A stretch of 64,000 nt of DNA from Asterochloris sp. CNOR1 (Eukaryota > Chlorophyta > Trebouxiophyceae > Trebouxiales > Trebouxiaceae). The stretch's first letter is position 1; each line of letters begins with the position of its first letter. The notes beneath the pieces were generated by a model. It was not told the DNA's origin. It was given only the letters and a program-made list of their open reading frames with translations, and did not search any database. A program made the position numbers and the translations under genes. The stretch is taken from NCBI GenBank assembly GCA_963969365.1, contig OZ017765.1, positions 53,501-117,500 of the forward strand, read 5' to 3'. Positions 1 to 10,824 of this stretch are shown one piece after another.

Positions 1-986
1 TTACAAATTGTTACTGCCGTGCAAAGCAACAGCAATTGTTTAGTGCGCCTTTCTCTGACCATAGGTGACACAACACTTATAGCCAAAGGCTCACCTCTCT
101 GAAGCTAGCTGAAGCGTAGCTACCTCTAGTGGTTTGCTCTTTGTCTTGCTTGGCACTTGTAGCCAAAGGCAGCACTTGCTTCGCGATCGAAGTTAGACGT
201 GCTTCTTTCGTAAAGATGGTTTGTTTCATATTATTTAATTGTTTAAAGTATACCTAGATATTGCTTGTCAAACGGATTGCTTTACATCTGTGGCTTTTCT
301 TTTCCTACGAGCTAACTTTTATGCAAAAAACTAGCTCTGCTTTCTCTCGGTTCATTTTCTTGTAGCCGAAGGCTGAGCAAAGCTAGTGTTACCTAGTTAT
401 TCTGCATAGGTAAGGTCCACCAATCTTGTACGAGCTTGTTATTGTGGCCAAAGCCAACACCTCCTACCGCGTAGAACCGTAGAACCGTAGAACCGTAGAA
501 CCGTAGAACCGTAGAACCGTAGAACCGTAGAACCGTAGAACCGTAGAACCGTAGAACCGTAGAACCGTAGAACCGTAGAACCGTAGAACCGTAGAACCGT
601 AGAACCGTAGAACCGTAGAACCGTAGGTAGGACGCGCACGTCATGTTTTGCACGAAAAAGACGCCGCACTATAATCCGAATCCGAGTGTTCTGTATGAGG
701 TATAATCGAGTGCGTGCTACCTATTGTGCAAAGCAACAGCAACATGTGATCCTTTCGTACAAGGTAGGACAAAGAGCAAGATTAACCTTGAGCTAGTTCC
801 GCTTTTAGCTAATATTGTCTTTCATTACATCACTTACTGCTCGATACAGAATTTTATTAGAGAGCAGAACGCAATCAAGCAATCACAAATAAAAGTCTAT
901 TCCTTTCTTTTTAACTCAGGGGTTAATTAATAAAAACTCAAACACTCTTTGAAAACATTTTGTATGCTTTGCACATACTTAGCACA
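1..986. other. intergenic, repeat-built
   Basis: No gene is supported here. The stretch contains copies of the dispersed 'tagccaaaggc' family near 74-86, 155-170 and 364-373, and the large 8-bp tandem array at 471-626. The short frames seen here are products of the array or are too short to support. Confidence 0.7.
471..626. repeat. 8-bp tandem array, about 19.5 copies
   Basis: The unit gtagaacc repeats without visible interruption for 156 bp. Because 8 is not a multiple of 3, every frame has a 24-bp (8-codon) period. On the minus strand this gives stop-free frames with a repeated V-L-R-F-Y-G-S-T peptide, which I treat as artefacts. Single degenerate units occur elsewhere (16361-16374, 30570-30588), so the array probably grew from a unit of a dispersed repeat by replication slippage. 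Confidence 0.95.
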
Positions 987-1059
987 AGCCCACTATCGGA
1001 GTTGAACCGATAACCGTCGGTTTACAAAACCGATACTCTACCAATTGAGCTAAGCGGGC
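987..1059 (-). tRNA. trnT-UGU: tRNA-Thr (UGU)
   Basis: Read on the minus strand this folds as a 73-nt cloverleaf. The acceptor stem gcccgct/agtgggc includes one G-U pair, the D-arm is agctcaattggtagagt, the anticodon loop contains TGT, and the T-arm has ggttcaac. The anticodon reads ACN threonine codons. CCA is not encoded, as is usual for plastid tRNAs. No intron is present. Confidence 0.95.
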
Positions 1060-2275
1060 TGATAAAATCTTTTTAATTATGTTACTCCAAAAACAAAAGC
1101 AAGTCAAATCCTTTTTGCTAAGCATTTATTTGTTATGGTTTCAAACGGTTTTATCAACTCTTGTATAGTTGTATGGTTAAATGAAAACCTTACCGTAACA
1201 AATTGTTTTAGTTTTTATAACTGAGCAGATGATCCTCATTTTTCTATTTCTTCTACCAACTTGAAAACAATCACTAAAAAACAACGAAAGTACTGATTTA
1301 AGGCCAACTCAGTAGAGCGTATAACAAGAAGTATTTGATCCATTAAGCGAGTAAAAAAGACTTGCTTTTGTTTCTTTTAGTATTTGCGATGTGCGCCTAC
1401 GTCTTACCGGCGTTCAAGGAATTGCTCCGCACAAGAAGCTCGTACTGTTGCTACGTCCTAGACGCTAACTGGAGGTAGTTGGAACTAGCTAGGCTCCAGC
1501 TAGTTCCAGCAAAGGTCTTGCGTGCTTTGCAACGACAAGGTCCATGTCAACCGATTGCTTCTGACCAAAGTGAAACTGATTGCTTCTTCTACCTACTTGT
1601 AGCCGAAGGCAACACAAGAAAGACGTGCTGGTGAAAAAAATTGTTTTTGTTGAATCAGGAGTAGATACTGTTGTTTTAAGGGTTTTTGTTGTACCTAAAG
1701 CTTTTCCTTAAAAATAAAAAAACGTATTCTAATTTAGGTAATAAAAGAGAGTTATTACTGTTATTGTTGCGCCACACCTTTTGGTGAACTCCAACGGGAG
1801 CACCTCTCTATTCGAAATTAACTAAAAGATAGAGTTGTGCGTAGGATAGATAAAGCAAAACTTTAATTCCGATGCAAACGTTTTTTTCCTTTCCGGCCAC
1901 TTTTATGCTTGTAGTGGAAAACACTACTACTTGTGTTGCCAAAGGGTGCAAGAAGTTTCTACTTGGTATCACGTCTTTTTTTACCAGCAGGTCTTCCTTG
2001 TGTTGCCTTCGGCTACAAATAGTTAGAAGAAGCAAGTCTTTCTTGTATACCCTTGTGCTACCTCCAGTTCAGCAAGAATAGCCTTTGCCGAAAACCGAAG
2101 GTTTTACTAAAGCATTACCTTGGGTTGTAGCAACACGTAGGGTACATCACGTAGGGTACATCACGTAGGATCAGAAACGGTTGCAACATGCATAAAGACA
2201 ACATGTTACACTTGTACCCTTCGTCCTTGCTTCGCGACCCATCCTTGATCGAAGATAGGACGTAGCAAGCAGTAT
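1060..2275. other. intergenic between trnT and petD
   Basis: The first 300 bases are AT-rich with no recognisable gene. The rest holds repeats. There is a perfect 10-bp-stem hairpin at 1481-1507 (ggaactagct / agctagttcc). A segment near 1391-1443 is closely matched near 61588-61640. A 14-bp tandem (cacgtagggtacat, about 2.6 copies) lies at 2134-2170, and a dispersed hairpin element at 2224-2269. Confidence 0.7.
2224..2269. repeat. dispersed hairpin element (family B) just after petD
   Basis: This full-length copy of the family is described at 13041-13085. Its outer arms (cttgc...gcaag) and inner arms (cctatc-type) can fold into one stem. It begins a few bases beyond the petD stop on the minus strand, so it could act as the 3' processing or stability hairpin of the petB-petD transcript. 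That role is inferred from position only. Confidence 0.7.
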
Positions 2276-2758
2276 TTAAAACAATCCAAGAGTTAAAGAG
2301 ATATCGATAGGTAAAGTTGCTCCGATTCCCAACCAAATAGAAGCTACTGTTCCAATTAAGAAAACAGCAGTTGCAACTGGACGACGAAAAGGGTTTTGAA
2401 ACTTGTTGATGTTTTCAATAAAAGGCACCACTAACAACCCTGCCGGTACTGCAGCCATTAAAAGAACTCCTAACAATTTGTTAGGCACTGTTCGTAAGAT
2501 TTGAAACACAGGATAGAAATACCATTCAGGTAAGATTTCTAGAGGTGTTGCAAATGGGTTTGCTGGCTCACCTATAGCAGCCGGGTCTAAAACAGCAAGT
2601 CCTATAACCCCTGCGAATGTTCCTAAAATAACAACTGGAAATATATAAAGCAAATCATTAGGCCAAGCCGGTTCACCGTAATAGTTGTGACCCATTCCTT
2701 TAGCTAATTTTGCTTTTAAAGCCGGGTCAGAAAGGTCTGGTTTTTTTGTTACAGCCAT
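2276..2758 (-). CDS. petD: cytochrome b6f complex subunit IV
   Basis: The 160-residue protein is the usual length for plastid PetD, the thylakoid subunit corresponding to the C-terminal part of cytochrome b. The N-terminus [21 protein letters not shown] and the PEWYFYP motif (about residues 77-83, lining the quinol-oxidation Qo site) are typical. Three hydrophobic segments follow in the expected places. The start is preceded on the minus strand by an AGGAG ribosome-binding site within 'aaaaggagaatttttt'. It lies downstream of petB on the same strand with a 395-bp spacer, consistent with a petB-petD operon. No intron is seen. Confidence 0.98.
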   Translation of the reverse strand: MAVTKKPDLSDPALKAKLAKGMGHNYYGEPAWPNDLLYIFPVVILGTFAGVIGLAVLDPAAIGEPANPFATPLEILPEWYFYPVFQILRTVPNKLLGVLLMAAVPAGLLVVPFIENINKFQNPFRRPVATAVFLIGTVASIWLGIGATLPIDISLTLGLF

Positions 2759-3153
2759 AAAAAATTCTCCTTTTAGGGTTTATAAAAAGCATTACGTGAA
2801 ATGCTAATCTTCTTGTACGTTGTGGTTTTAACCATTCCTGCGGACGTAAGCGCAGATGTTGCTTCCTACCTACCGTTTTGGAAGGTCATAAGACGAAACA
2901 GCAGCTGGAGCGTAGCTAACTCAAGGTGAGAACGGTAGCTAGCAATAGAAGTAACGTATTGCCACGCCCAAAAGAAAGGTTTTGGTATGTAGAAGGAATA
3001 CAAATCAAGCAACAGGTGATCGACTACCCTTTGTCCGTAGAAAACAACACGTGCTTCTTATTGTGGCCAAAGGGTGCACGTAAACACACGTTGGCTACAA
3101 TTGCTGAAAACCAAAGGTTTTACTACCCTTCAAACTTGGTGCGTTAACATGTT
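2759..3153. other. petB-petD spacer with repeats
   Basis: This 395-bp spacer is unusually long for the petB-petD pair. It contains 'gtggccaaagggtgc' and 'aaaccaaaggttttac' type dispersed repeats. The 73-codon plus-strand frame here is opposite to the operon, is built from repeats, and is not supported. Confidence 0.6.
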
Positions 3154-4302
<1,149 letters not shown>

Positions 4303-4509
4303 CTAGGGATCGCGCAAGGCGTCGTCCTTGCCCTTGTCCTTGTCCTTGTTGTCGTTGTCGTCAACCAGCTTCTCCAACCTTTTCTTGTACTCCTCGAGAA
4401 ACTCGAGATACTTCTTGCGGTTGTATCTCAACCCGGAGTAGTTGTCGTCCTTGTCTTTGTCTTTGTCCTTGTTGCTGTTGCTATCGTCGTAGTTGTCTTT
4501 GTGTATCAT
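4303..4509 (-). CDS. small charged ORF of unknown function
   Basis: This 68-codon frame starts with ATG 45 bp downstream of a near-consensus promoter -10 box. I do not recognise the product. It has two low-complexity D/K/N-rich arms (NKDKDKDKDD near residues 13-22, DNDNKDKDKGKDD near 51-63). These flank a central segment rich in K, E, L and Y (about residues 30-49) that could form an amphipathic or coiled-coil helix. The DNA is a degenerate array of ccttgt/gttgtc units on the plus strand, so the frame could be a by-product of repeat expansion. An upstream-ORF role for petB is possible. There is no clear ribosome-binding site. Confidence 0.35.
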   Translation of the reverse strand: MIHKDNYDDSNSNKDKDKDKDDNYSGLRYNRKKYLEFLEEYKKRLEKLVDDNDNKDKDKGKDDALRDP

Positions 4510-4553
4510 AACTAAATTTTTGTTTTTGGTTTTTTAAATAGATTTTGTCTATT

Positions 4554-4583
4554 ATTATATCTTTTACAAATTGGTTTTTTCAA
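4554..4583 (-). promoter_or_regulatory. sigma70-type promoter reading toward petB
   Basis: On the minus strand there is TTGAAA (4578-4583), an 18-bp spacer and TATAAT (4554-4559), an almost consensus bacterial-type promoter for plastid-encoded polymerase. Transcription would start near 4546. It would run through the small charged ORF at 4303-4509 and on to petB and petD, all on the same strand. Confidence 0.6.
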
Positions 4584-4599
4584 TACTGTACTTTTAAAA

Positions 4600-5444
4600 T
4601 AACTTTTGTGCGCAGCAGGTGTTTAAGGAAACAACTGCTTTTTTAACACAAGCGAGCAAATACAAAAGCAACGCCTTTTCCATCCGTAAGAAAGGAGGCC
4701 AAGCAATTAGTAAAGGTTGGTTTACAACATATCACCCTGTTTTACCTACGGTTCAGGAAGAGTTGTTTTCTTCCCACATTTGTATTACAAAAGGACAAGT
4801 AAACAGACCCAAGACCTTGTGTTACCTAATTGTAGCCAATTGATTGCGCCGAAGGAAGCACCTGCTTGTAGCCAAAGGCAAAACTACGAGTTAACTTTAG
4901 TTAAACGTTCACGCAACACTTGGCTACAAGTCAAGAAGTTGCTTTTAAGAGGAACGATTTGGTCAAAAAAACATTGTGCTTTTAACCTTTGCTCAGCATG
5001 TTCACCTTTTTACCTTAAAAACTGCTTTAATAGGTCACTGTTATACAAAGCACTCGTTGTTTTATACCGAACGAAAACAGATTTAACCTTTGCACAAAAA
5101 TCTAAACAGAATTTGTTCTTTGCTTTGCAGAAGCAATCACACAATTTCTACTTTTGGTCTTGATACGCTTAGGTTTTTTTACGGCCGAAAGATCAATGTT
5201 TTGCTCTTCGTCTTGCCTTGTAGCCAAAGGCAACACCAAGTGTTGCGTTAAACCTTTAGTACCTCTTAGTGTTGCCTTTGGCTACAAGGGCGAAGGGTAC
5301 GATTCGTGTTGCGTCCTGTGGCCAAAGGCACTGCTTGTAGCCGAAGGCAACACAAGGAAGGGTACAAGACGTACCACCAGAAGCAAAAACCAGGAAAGGT
5401 GAAGTAGCAAAACGGCAAGCAAAAAAGATTAAAGTTAAACCCTA
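4600..5444. other. intergenic between promoter and chlB end
   Basis: Frames of 74-148 codons at 4619-5163 share sequence with dispersed repeats (for example 'gtagccaaaggc' at 4863-4875) and match no family I know. The 5200-5400 part is dense in family A repeats. I see no gene. Confidence 0.5.
5217..5288. repeat. inverted pair of dispersed family A repeat
   Basis: Two exact 20-bp copies in opposite orientation lie at 5217-5236 and 5269-5288 (core tgttgcctttggctac), separated by 32 bp, so they can fold as a stem-loop. Other exact or near-exact copies are at 4158-4177, 8154-8173, 21688-21707, 43514-43533 and 55661-55680, with many degenerate ones. A longer version that adds 'cctgtggccaaaggc' occurs at 5305-5365, 11385-11430, 22340-22406 and 23630-23690. 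Confidence 0.85.
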
Positions 5445-7019
5445 TCAAGCTCCAGCTGCTTCTTTTGCCGCGTACATTACTTCCACACTAATCTTAGCAA
5501 AACCGTTTTCTCGGGCAAATCTCTCAGTGTTTCTTTTCACTTTACCACGAACAAATCCTGGGATTTTATTTAACTCAGCTAAACCATCAGGCGACCAAGT
5601 TAAATTTGAATCTGTAGATAAAGATTTAGTAATAACCTCTTTAGTGTCATGACCGCCAAAAATCTCTAAAAGATGATCCTCCATACCAAGGGTAAAAGAA
5701 TTGTAAACTAAGTCTGCAATTTGATTTGTACCCTCATACCCCAGAAAAGGACGATACCCTAAAGGAAAGTTTTGAATATGCACTGGAGCTGAAATAACAC
5801 CACATGGAATATCTAACCTTTTTCCTATGTGACGTTCCATTTGTGTACCAAAAATAGCGGCCGGTTCAATCCGAGCAATCATATCACCAACTTGAGTATG
5901 ATCGTCAGTTATTAAAACTTGGTCGCAAAACCCTTGAACTTGGTCCCTAAACCAATCTGCATCGTGTTTACAATAGGTACCAGCGCAAGAAACGCGAATT
6001 CCCATTTCTCGAGCTAATATTTTTGTTATAGAAGCCGCATGTGTACTGTCACCAAAAACGACTGCTTTTTTGCCTGTTAAATTCTGGCAATCAATAGAAC
6101 GAGAAAACCAAGCTGCTTGCGAAACGAATCTCGTTTGTTGGTCGATATATTTAGTAAAATCAAACCTTTTCGTTTTTTGAGACTCTGCTCCATTCGAAAG
6201 TGGTTCGCTCGTACTCTTTTGTAACCGGTTTAAAATCGACTCAATCTCATAAATAAAAGAGCCTGTATCTACTAACCCCATTGGTGTTATCCCTACATAA
6301 GGCATTGCAAACCTGGTTTCTAACAGATTTGCAGCCATTAGACCCACTTCACGATAAGGAACAATATTAAACCAAGCTTTTGTTAAGTTTTTTAAATTTG
6401 TAACAGACCCTCCTTCTGGTATTACCTGATTCACTTGAATATTTAAATCCCTAAGAAGTCGTTTTATTTCTCTGGAATCATGCTGATTATGAAAACCTAA
6501 AGTAAAAACACCAATAATATTGGCCGAAGGTTGTTCTGTTTTGTCTAAAGGTAAAGTACCTTCTCGAGTACCCTTATCAATGTAAAAACGAACAATTTGT
6601 TCAAGGGTTCGGTCAGCTGCTTGCAATTCATTTACTCTATAATGGTTTACATCAGCTAATATTACATCTGAATTTGATTCCATACTAGCACGATCTACAA
6701 AATTTTGTAAATCCTCTTGTAAAATACTAGAAGTACAAGTTGGTGTTAATACTATTAAGTCAGGCTGTTCTTCTTTGTCCTTGCGGTTAATGTTTTCTAC
6801 AACTTTTTCCTGTGAACCACGTGCTAAAACATGTCGATCTACGATACTAGCTGTTACAGGAGTAAAATCTCTTTCTCGTTCCAACATAGAACGCATCACA
6901 TTGAAATAGTCGTCACCAAGTGGTGCATGCATGATAGCATGAACGTTTTTAAAAGAACTCACAACGCGCAAAGTCCCAATGTGTGCAGGGCCAGCGTACA
7001 TCCAATAAGCTAATTTCAT
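5445..7019 (-). CDS. chlB: light-independent protochlorophyllide reductase subunit B
   Basis: The 524-residue protein matches full-length ChlB. With ChlN it forms the nitrogenase-like catalytic component that reduces protochlorophyllide in the dark, fed by the ChlL Fe protein. It begins [19 protein letters not shown]. It has the [13 protein letters not shown] segment with a conserved cysteine (about residue 95), GLVDTGSF (the segment holding the conserved aspartate), and the [17 protein letters not shown] region. It ends with the typical C-terminal domain (WSPDGLAEL...[14 protein letters not shown]). An AGGAG ribosome-binding site precedes the start ('aaaaggagattaaag'). Its presence implies chlorophyll synthesis in darkness if chlL and chlN lie elsewhere in the plastome. 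Confidence 0.98.
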   Translation of the reverse strand: MKLAYWMYAGPAHIGTLRVVSSFKNVHAIMHAPLGDDYFNVMRSMLERERDFTPVTASIVDRHVLARGSQEKVVENINRKDKEEQPDLIVLTPTCTSSILQEDLQNFVDRASMESNSDVILADVNHYRVNELQAADRTLEQIVRFYIDKGTREGTLPLDKTEQPSANIIGVFTLGFHNQHDSREIKRLLRDLNIQVNQVIPEGGSVTNLKNLTKAWFNIVPYREVGLMAANLLETRFAMPYVGITPMGLVDTGSFIYEIESILNRLQKSTSEPLSNGAESQKTKRFDFTKYIDQQTRFVSQAAWFSRSIDCQNLTGKKAVVFGDSTHAASITKILAREMGIRVSCAGTYCKHDADWFRDQVQGFCDQVLITDDHTQVGDMIARIEPAAIFGTQMERHIGKRLDIPCGVISAPVHIQNFPLGYRPFLGYEGTNQIADLVYNSFTLGMEDHLLEIFGGHDTKEVITKSLSTDSNLTWSPDGLAELNKIPGFVRGKVKRNTERFARENGFAKISVEVMYAAKEAAGA

Positions 7020-7178
7020 TCTTTAATCTCCTTTTAACGTGCTTTTTGTCCGTAGGATGGAATCGCTTTGAGAATATATAAAACCATTACTAATCTCTTG
7101 CGTGCTTCTGGTGCGTACCAAGTAGATAAAAGCACCATGTTAAAAAAAACGTCACGTGGTACATGCTTTGTAAACCCT

Positions 7179-7223
7179 GTGTTACTACATCCCAAGGATA
7201 GGTCGCGAAACAAACGGTACAAG
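7179..7223. repeat. 45-bp dispersed repeat (family G), copy 1
   Basis: The core is acatcccaaggatagg followed by a 'gtacaa' end. Two more copies of the same length lie at 37457-37501 (after rpoB) and 59563-59607 (between atpB and atpE), with only a few substitutions each. All three are intergenic and in the same orientation. Confidence 0.85.
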
Positions 7224-7383
7224 TGCTTTACCTGCTTGGTACGCACCAGAAGCACGCAAATGGTTTAGTGTTTGTCCGATCACATGCGTATCAATCTCTT
7301 TGCTTGAAAGAGAAACGGTGTGTTACGTCCTATTCTACGGACGCGTGTTACTTTTGGTTACAAGCACAAAATTACAACACATG

Positions 7384-7458
7384 TTGGTACGTGGTGGTAC
7401 GTGGTGGTACGTGGTGGTACGTGGTGGAACGTGGTGGTACGTGGTGGTACGTGGTGGT
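7384..7458. repeat. 10-bp tandem array, about 7.5 copies
   Basis: Unit gtggtggtac, with one variant unit (gtggtggaac) in the middle. It leaves several frames open across the array, which explains the overlapping frames on both strands. Confidence 0.95.
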
Positions 7459-9462
7459 GAAGCAAAGATAACGGATAATTTTACGTCTTGCTTTGCACAA
7501 ATCGTACCCTTCCTTGTATTCCCTTCCTTGTGTTCTCTTCGGTTACAAGTAGGTAGGACGCAACACGTGCTTGGCACGCAAAGGGTACAACGCTTTGAGT
7601 TGAAAAAAAGAAAACAGAAGCAACTTTTTGTCTAACGTTTAGTAGCCATTATAACAAATAACAACTTTTACAGTTAATCTAATAACCCTTTAACATTTAT
7701 CGGGTCAAGCATGTTTTGCTGGGTTTACGTTTTTCTGTCCGGCGGAAAGCGAAAAATCAGTGCGCCTACCTTTTAAGTTACAGTTTTTTGGTGTTGCTTC
7801 GCATCAACACCAACACCAACACCATTAACAAAACGTTTTAAATCTACTTGAAAAAGAATACTTTTTTTACCAGTGCCTTAGGGGTTAAAATTTTTCCCTT
7901 TTTTCCATAAACTTGTTTAAAAAATCAAAGATAAAAACCAAACTTGTGTTATTATAAAACAATTTTACATTTTTAAAAACTTTTTTGGTTGCCTTTTACA
8001 AATAAGCCCAAGGTGTTGGTTGGTTGGGGTTTCAACAATCGGTTGTGGGGAATAACCCAATTACTTGTTATACACGAACTAGCCTTTGTGGCCAAAAACA
8101 ACATTTTCTTCGAATGCAAAGCAATAGAACCGTGTCACCTTCTTATGAGGTTTGTGTTGCCTTTGGCTACAAGTGGTACACAAGAGTATCTTTGATTACA
8201 CTAACAAATCAAATGTTTCTTGTTACTAACGGGTAAAGGAAAGTTGTTTCAGTAAATGTCAACGAATAGTACCATTGCGTTCTTACTAAGCAGATGTTAC
8301 TTGGCATGTATTCGAAAAGTTCTAACGGTGCATTTCTATTTGATAAGGAAAAAGATTAAGCAGGTCAATCGGTTGGTTTGTAGGAAGAAATCGTGAAAAG
8401 GTAATACTACGAGGTGGTCCGCTCCACGTTTTGCTTGTGTTGCCTTCGCTTACAAGTAGGTAGGACAACCAACACTTTTAAATTCTTATAAAAAAGATTA
8501 TACTTGTTTAAAGTAGAAAATTTGTAAACTGTTTTCGATATTCACCCAAAGCATCACTACGCGTTGGTTGTTTCACCTTCTTGTAACCGAAGGCAACACA
8601 AAAAACCAGATTTAGTTTTTGAGTCTATCGCCTTTAATTACACACTTTTGCTGCGCACAAGAAACAATGTAAGATTTGGGTTTAAAGTAAAGGTCTTGCT
8701 TGACACAAAAAGATTTAAACCTTTTTCCTTGCTTTAATTGCTTAAGTAAGATTGAGTTATACAAAATAGATTGTTGTTATTGGTTCTATTCTTTAGTTTA
8801 ACTCAAAGTTATCAAGAAGAATACCTTGAGTGTTGTTTTTCTTGTACTTTTATCTGTTGTGTGCAGAACAAAACCAAACCCTTGTTTGTGGCCAGCAAAA
8901 ATGTGTTTATAACAAACATTAGTTGCTATCTAATTGATCCATTTGCGTTTTTTTTTGTCCGGCTATCTTGCTTTTTCCTTACCTAATCAAGCTATTTGCG
9001 TGTTTAGCGAAACCTATTGTTACCTTTGTTCTCGAAACAACAGTTAGTACGCAGCAAACCTTTTGTTGCCAAGCAAAATGTGATGTCGCCTTCGGCTACA
9101 AGTGGTTCGCTCGAAAACTCTGCAAAGTTGCGCAAAACCTTGGGTTACATCTCTTGTTGCGCACGAAAAAGAGCAGAATTCGAGAACACTTTGTTCGCAA
9201 AAATTACTCGTGTTGTGTTTTACCTATGTTCCTAGGTCCTACCGTTTAGGAAGGTTACAAGATTTGTATGCTGTAGTGACACTAAAGGTAACTAATATTG
9301 CTTCGCGATCAAAATGCATAGAATGCACACAGCGAAAACAAGATGTAATCACTTTCGTACCCTTTGCCAAGAACGAGAGAAAGACCTATCCTTGATCGAA
9401 GATAGGACGTAGCAACACAAGTAACTCTTTTAAAAGCAAATTAATTTAATGTATCTATTTTT

Positions 9463-9594
9463 ATGACTTTATTGCTTGCCAAATTACCTGAAGCTTACGC
9501 TCTTTTTGACCCAATTGTTGATGTATTACCAATCATTCCCGTTTTCTTTCTACTGCTTGCTTTTGTATGGCAAGCGTCAGTTAGTTTTAGATAA
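9463..9594 (+). CDS. psbK: photosystem II reaction center protein K
   Basis: The 43-residue product has a short leader followed by [20 protein letters not shown], the hallmark of mature PsbK, and one hydrophobic helix ending in [10 protein letters not shown]. PsbK is a single-span subunit at the edge of photosystem II near CP43, and in the family the leader is removed by processing. The start at 9463 is chosen because an upstream ATG (9450) meets a stop after five codons. It is the first gene of a spaced psbK-psb30-psaM group on the plus strand. No strong ribosome-binding site is seen. Confidence 0.95.
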   Translation: MTLLLAKLPEAYALFDPIVDVLPIIPVFFLLLAFVWQASVSFR

Positions 9595-10722
9595 TATTTT
9601 GTTAGTCTTTTGGTACCTTCTACCTTGCTTGTTACCTGCCTGAATTGGATTTGCGCTGATTGGGTGCAAGGCGGCATGTGTTTAGTTGTTGACCTTAGGG
9701 TTGTAGCCAAAACACGTGCTGTTTCACACGTCAACAAAACCTGATCAATCTTGTACTCGCTTTACACGTCGACTTGTTTTGTAAAAAAAACAACAATGTT
9801 TCTTATCTACAGAAACCTGTTTTTGCGTGATAAACAATATGTGCAAACCAACAACGCTGTAAGCAACACACGTTACTTGTAATAGAACCACGTTTAAAAC
9901 CCAAACTAGTTGCGTGTTTTGCAAGCACCAGTGTGATACAAGCGAATAGAGCCGGTGACATTCAACAGTAGTCCTCTGTTCGACAACTGATTCGTGCCTT
10001 TGCTTGAGAGAGATTTCGTTGTTTCTATCTAATTGTTGTTTATTTTTGGTAGAGTAAAAGCCCCGTGTTAAAACTACCCACACTAAGAAACAAGCTTAAA
10101 GATACCTGTTGTTTCATAGACCGTTATAGAGGTGATGCTTTGCGACGTGCTTGATTCGTAGAGGGTGAAAACAAAAACAAAAATTGTGGCTCTTTGGTTA
10201 GTGCTAACTCCTGTGCGAAGCAACAGCAAGACGCGCCAAGCAACACCTGATCTTTTACGTGCAAAGCAAAACGAAAAGCAGCAATTCTATTATTACCTTT
10301 ACCTTCACCAATTTCTCGTTACTTTTACGTAAACCCTTTCTGTTGGTGCTTGGCTAAAGGTGCGCTTTCTTCTTGTTGTATATCTCTTGGTACAAACGCT
10401 TTTTTTAATGCAAAGATTTTCAGCAACCACTAGTTGTAGCCGAAGGCAACACACGCGCAAACGTAATTTTCCATTTCTGTGTGAAGCATAAAGAGTAAGA
10501 CATAATTAGAAGAAACAACCATGTACTGGTTGTGTTACCTTTGGTTACAAGAGGTGCTTTGCTTTGTGCCTTGCGTCCAGTATCGATTCCTTTTCTGTTA
10601 CGATTCACAGTCCTTTAAACTTGACCTGGGATTAGTGCTTGTGTACATATGTAACCCATCTTCACAAGCACTTGCTACGGGACCGCAGGTAGAGGTTTTA
10701 TTTGATATTTTGTTTAAATTTT
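9595..10722. other. intergenic between psbK and psb30
   Basis: 1.1 kb without a recognisable gene. A 112-codon minus-strand frame (9745-10083) has no family resemblance I know and no ribosome-binding site. Family A repeat copies occur near 10434-10452 and 10530-10552 in opposite orientations. Confidence 0.55.
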
Positions 10723-10824
10723 ATGAATATTGAGATTTTTTTTCAATTGGCTGCTGTCCTTTCAATTTTAGCAGCAGGCCCTCTTGTAATTGTTTTGCTG
10801 GCTAGCCGTAATGGGAAATTGTAA
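10723..10824 (+). CDS. psb30: photosystem II protein Psb30 (Ycf12)
   Basis: The 33-residue product runs MNIEIFFQLAAVLSILAAG and ends in LLASRNGKL. It matches the Psb30/Ycf12 pattern: an N-terminal MN-x-E, a single transmembrane helix containing GP, and a basic RxGxL tail. Psb30 is a peripheral one-helix subunit of photosystem II near cytochrome b559 and PsbJ. It sits between psbK and psaM on the same strand, an order known from other green plastid genomes. There is no strong ribosome-binding site. Confidence 0.93.
   Translation: MNIEIFFQLAAVLSILAAGPLVIVLLASRNGKL

Larger units (their letters stand above)
7020..9462. other. 2.4-kb intergenic between chlB and psbK
   Basis: No gene is supported. 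The stretch holds a 45-bp dispersed repeat (7179-7223), a 10-bp tandem array (7384-7458), and a perfect 8-bp-stem hairpin (about 7789-7812, tggtgttg...caacacca) followed by caacac units. An AT-rich segment lies at 7840-7990, family A copies at 8154-8173 and 9084-9104, and a family B hairpin at 9383-9416. Frames of up to 111 codons overlap these repeats. Confidence 0.65.

Noticed and set aside
471-626. CRISPR array
   Set aside because: Units are contiguous with no spacers. It is a simple tandem repeat.
393-669. Two overlapping minus-strand frames with a repeated V-L-R-F-Y-G-S-T peptide
   Set aside because: They are direct translations of the 8-bp tandem array, which is open in several frames. 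There is no family match or ribosome-binding site.
4717-5163. 148-codon plus-strand frame upstream of the chlB 3' end
   Set aside because: It contains a family A fragment, has no family match, and overlaps another frame of similar quality.
9745-10083. 112-codon minus-strand frame between psbK and psb30
   Set aside because: No recognisable motif, no ribosome-binding site, and it is opposite to its gene group. The length is within chance for a window this size.
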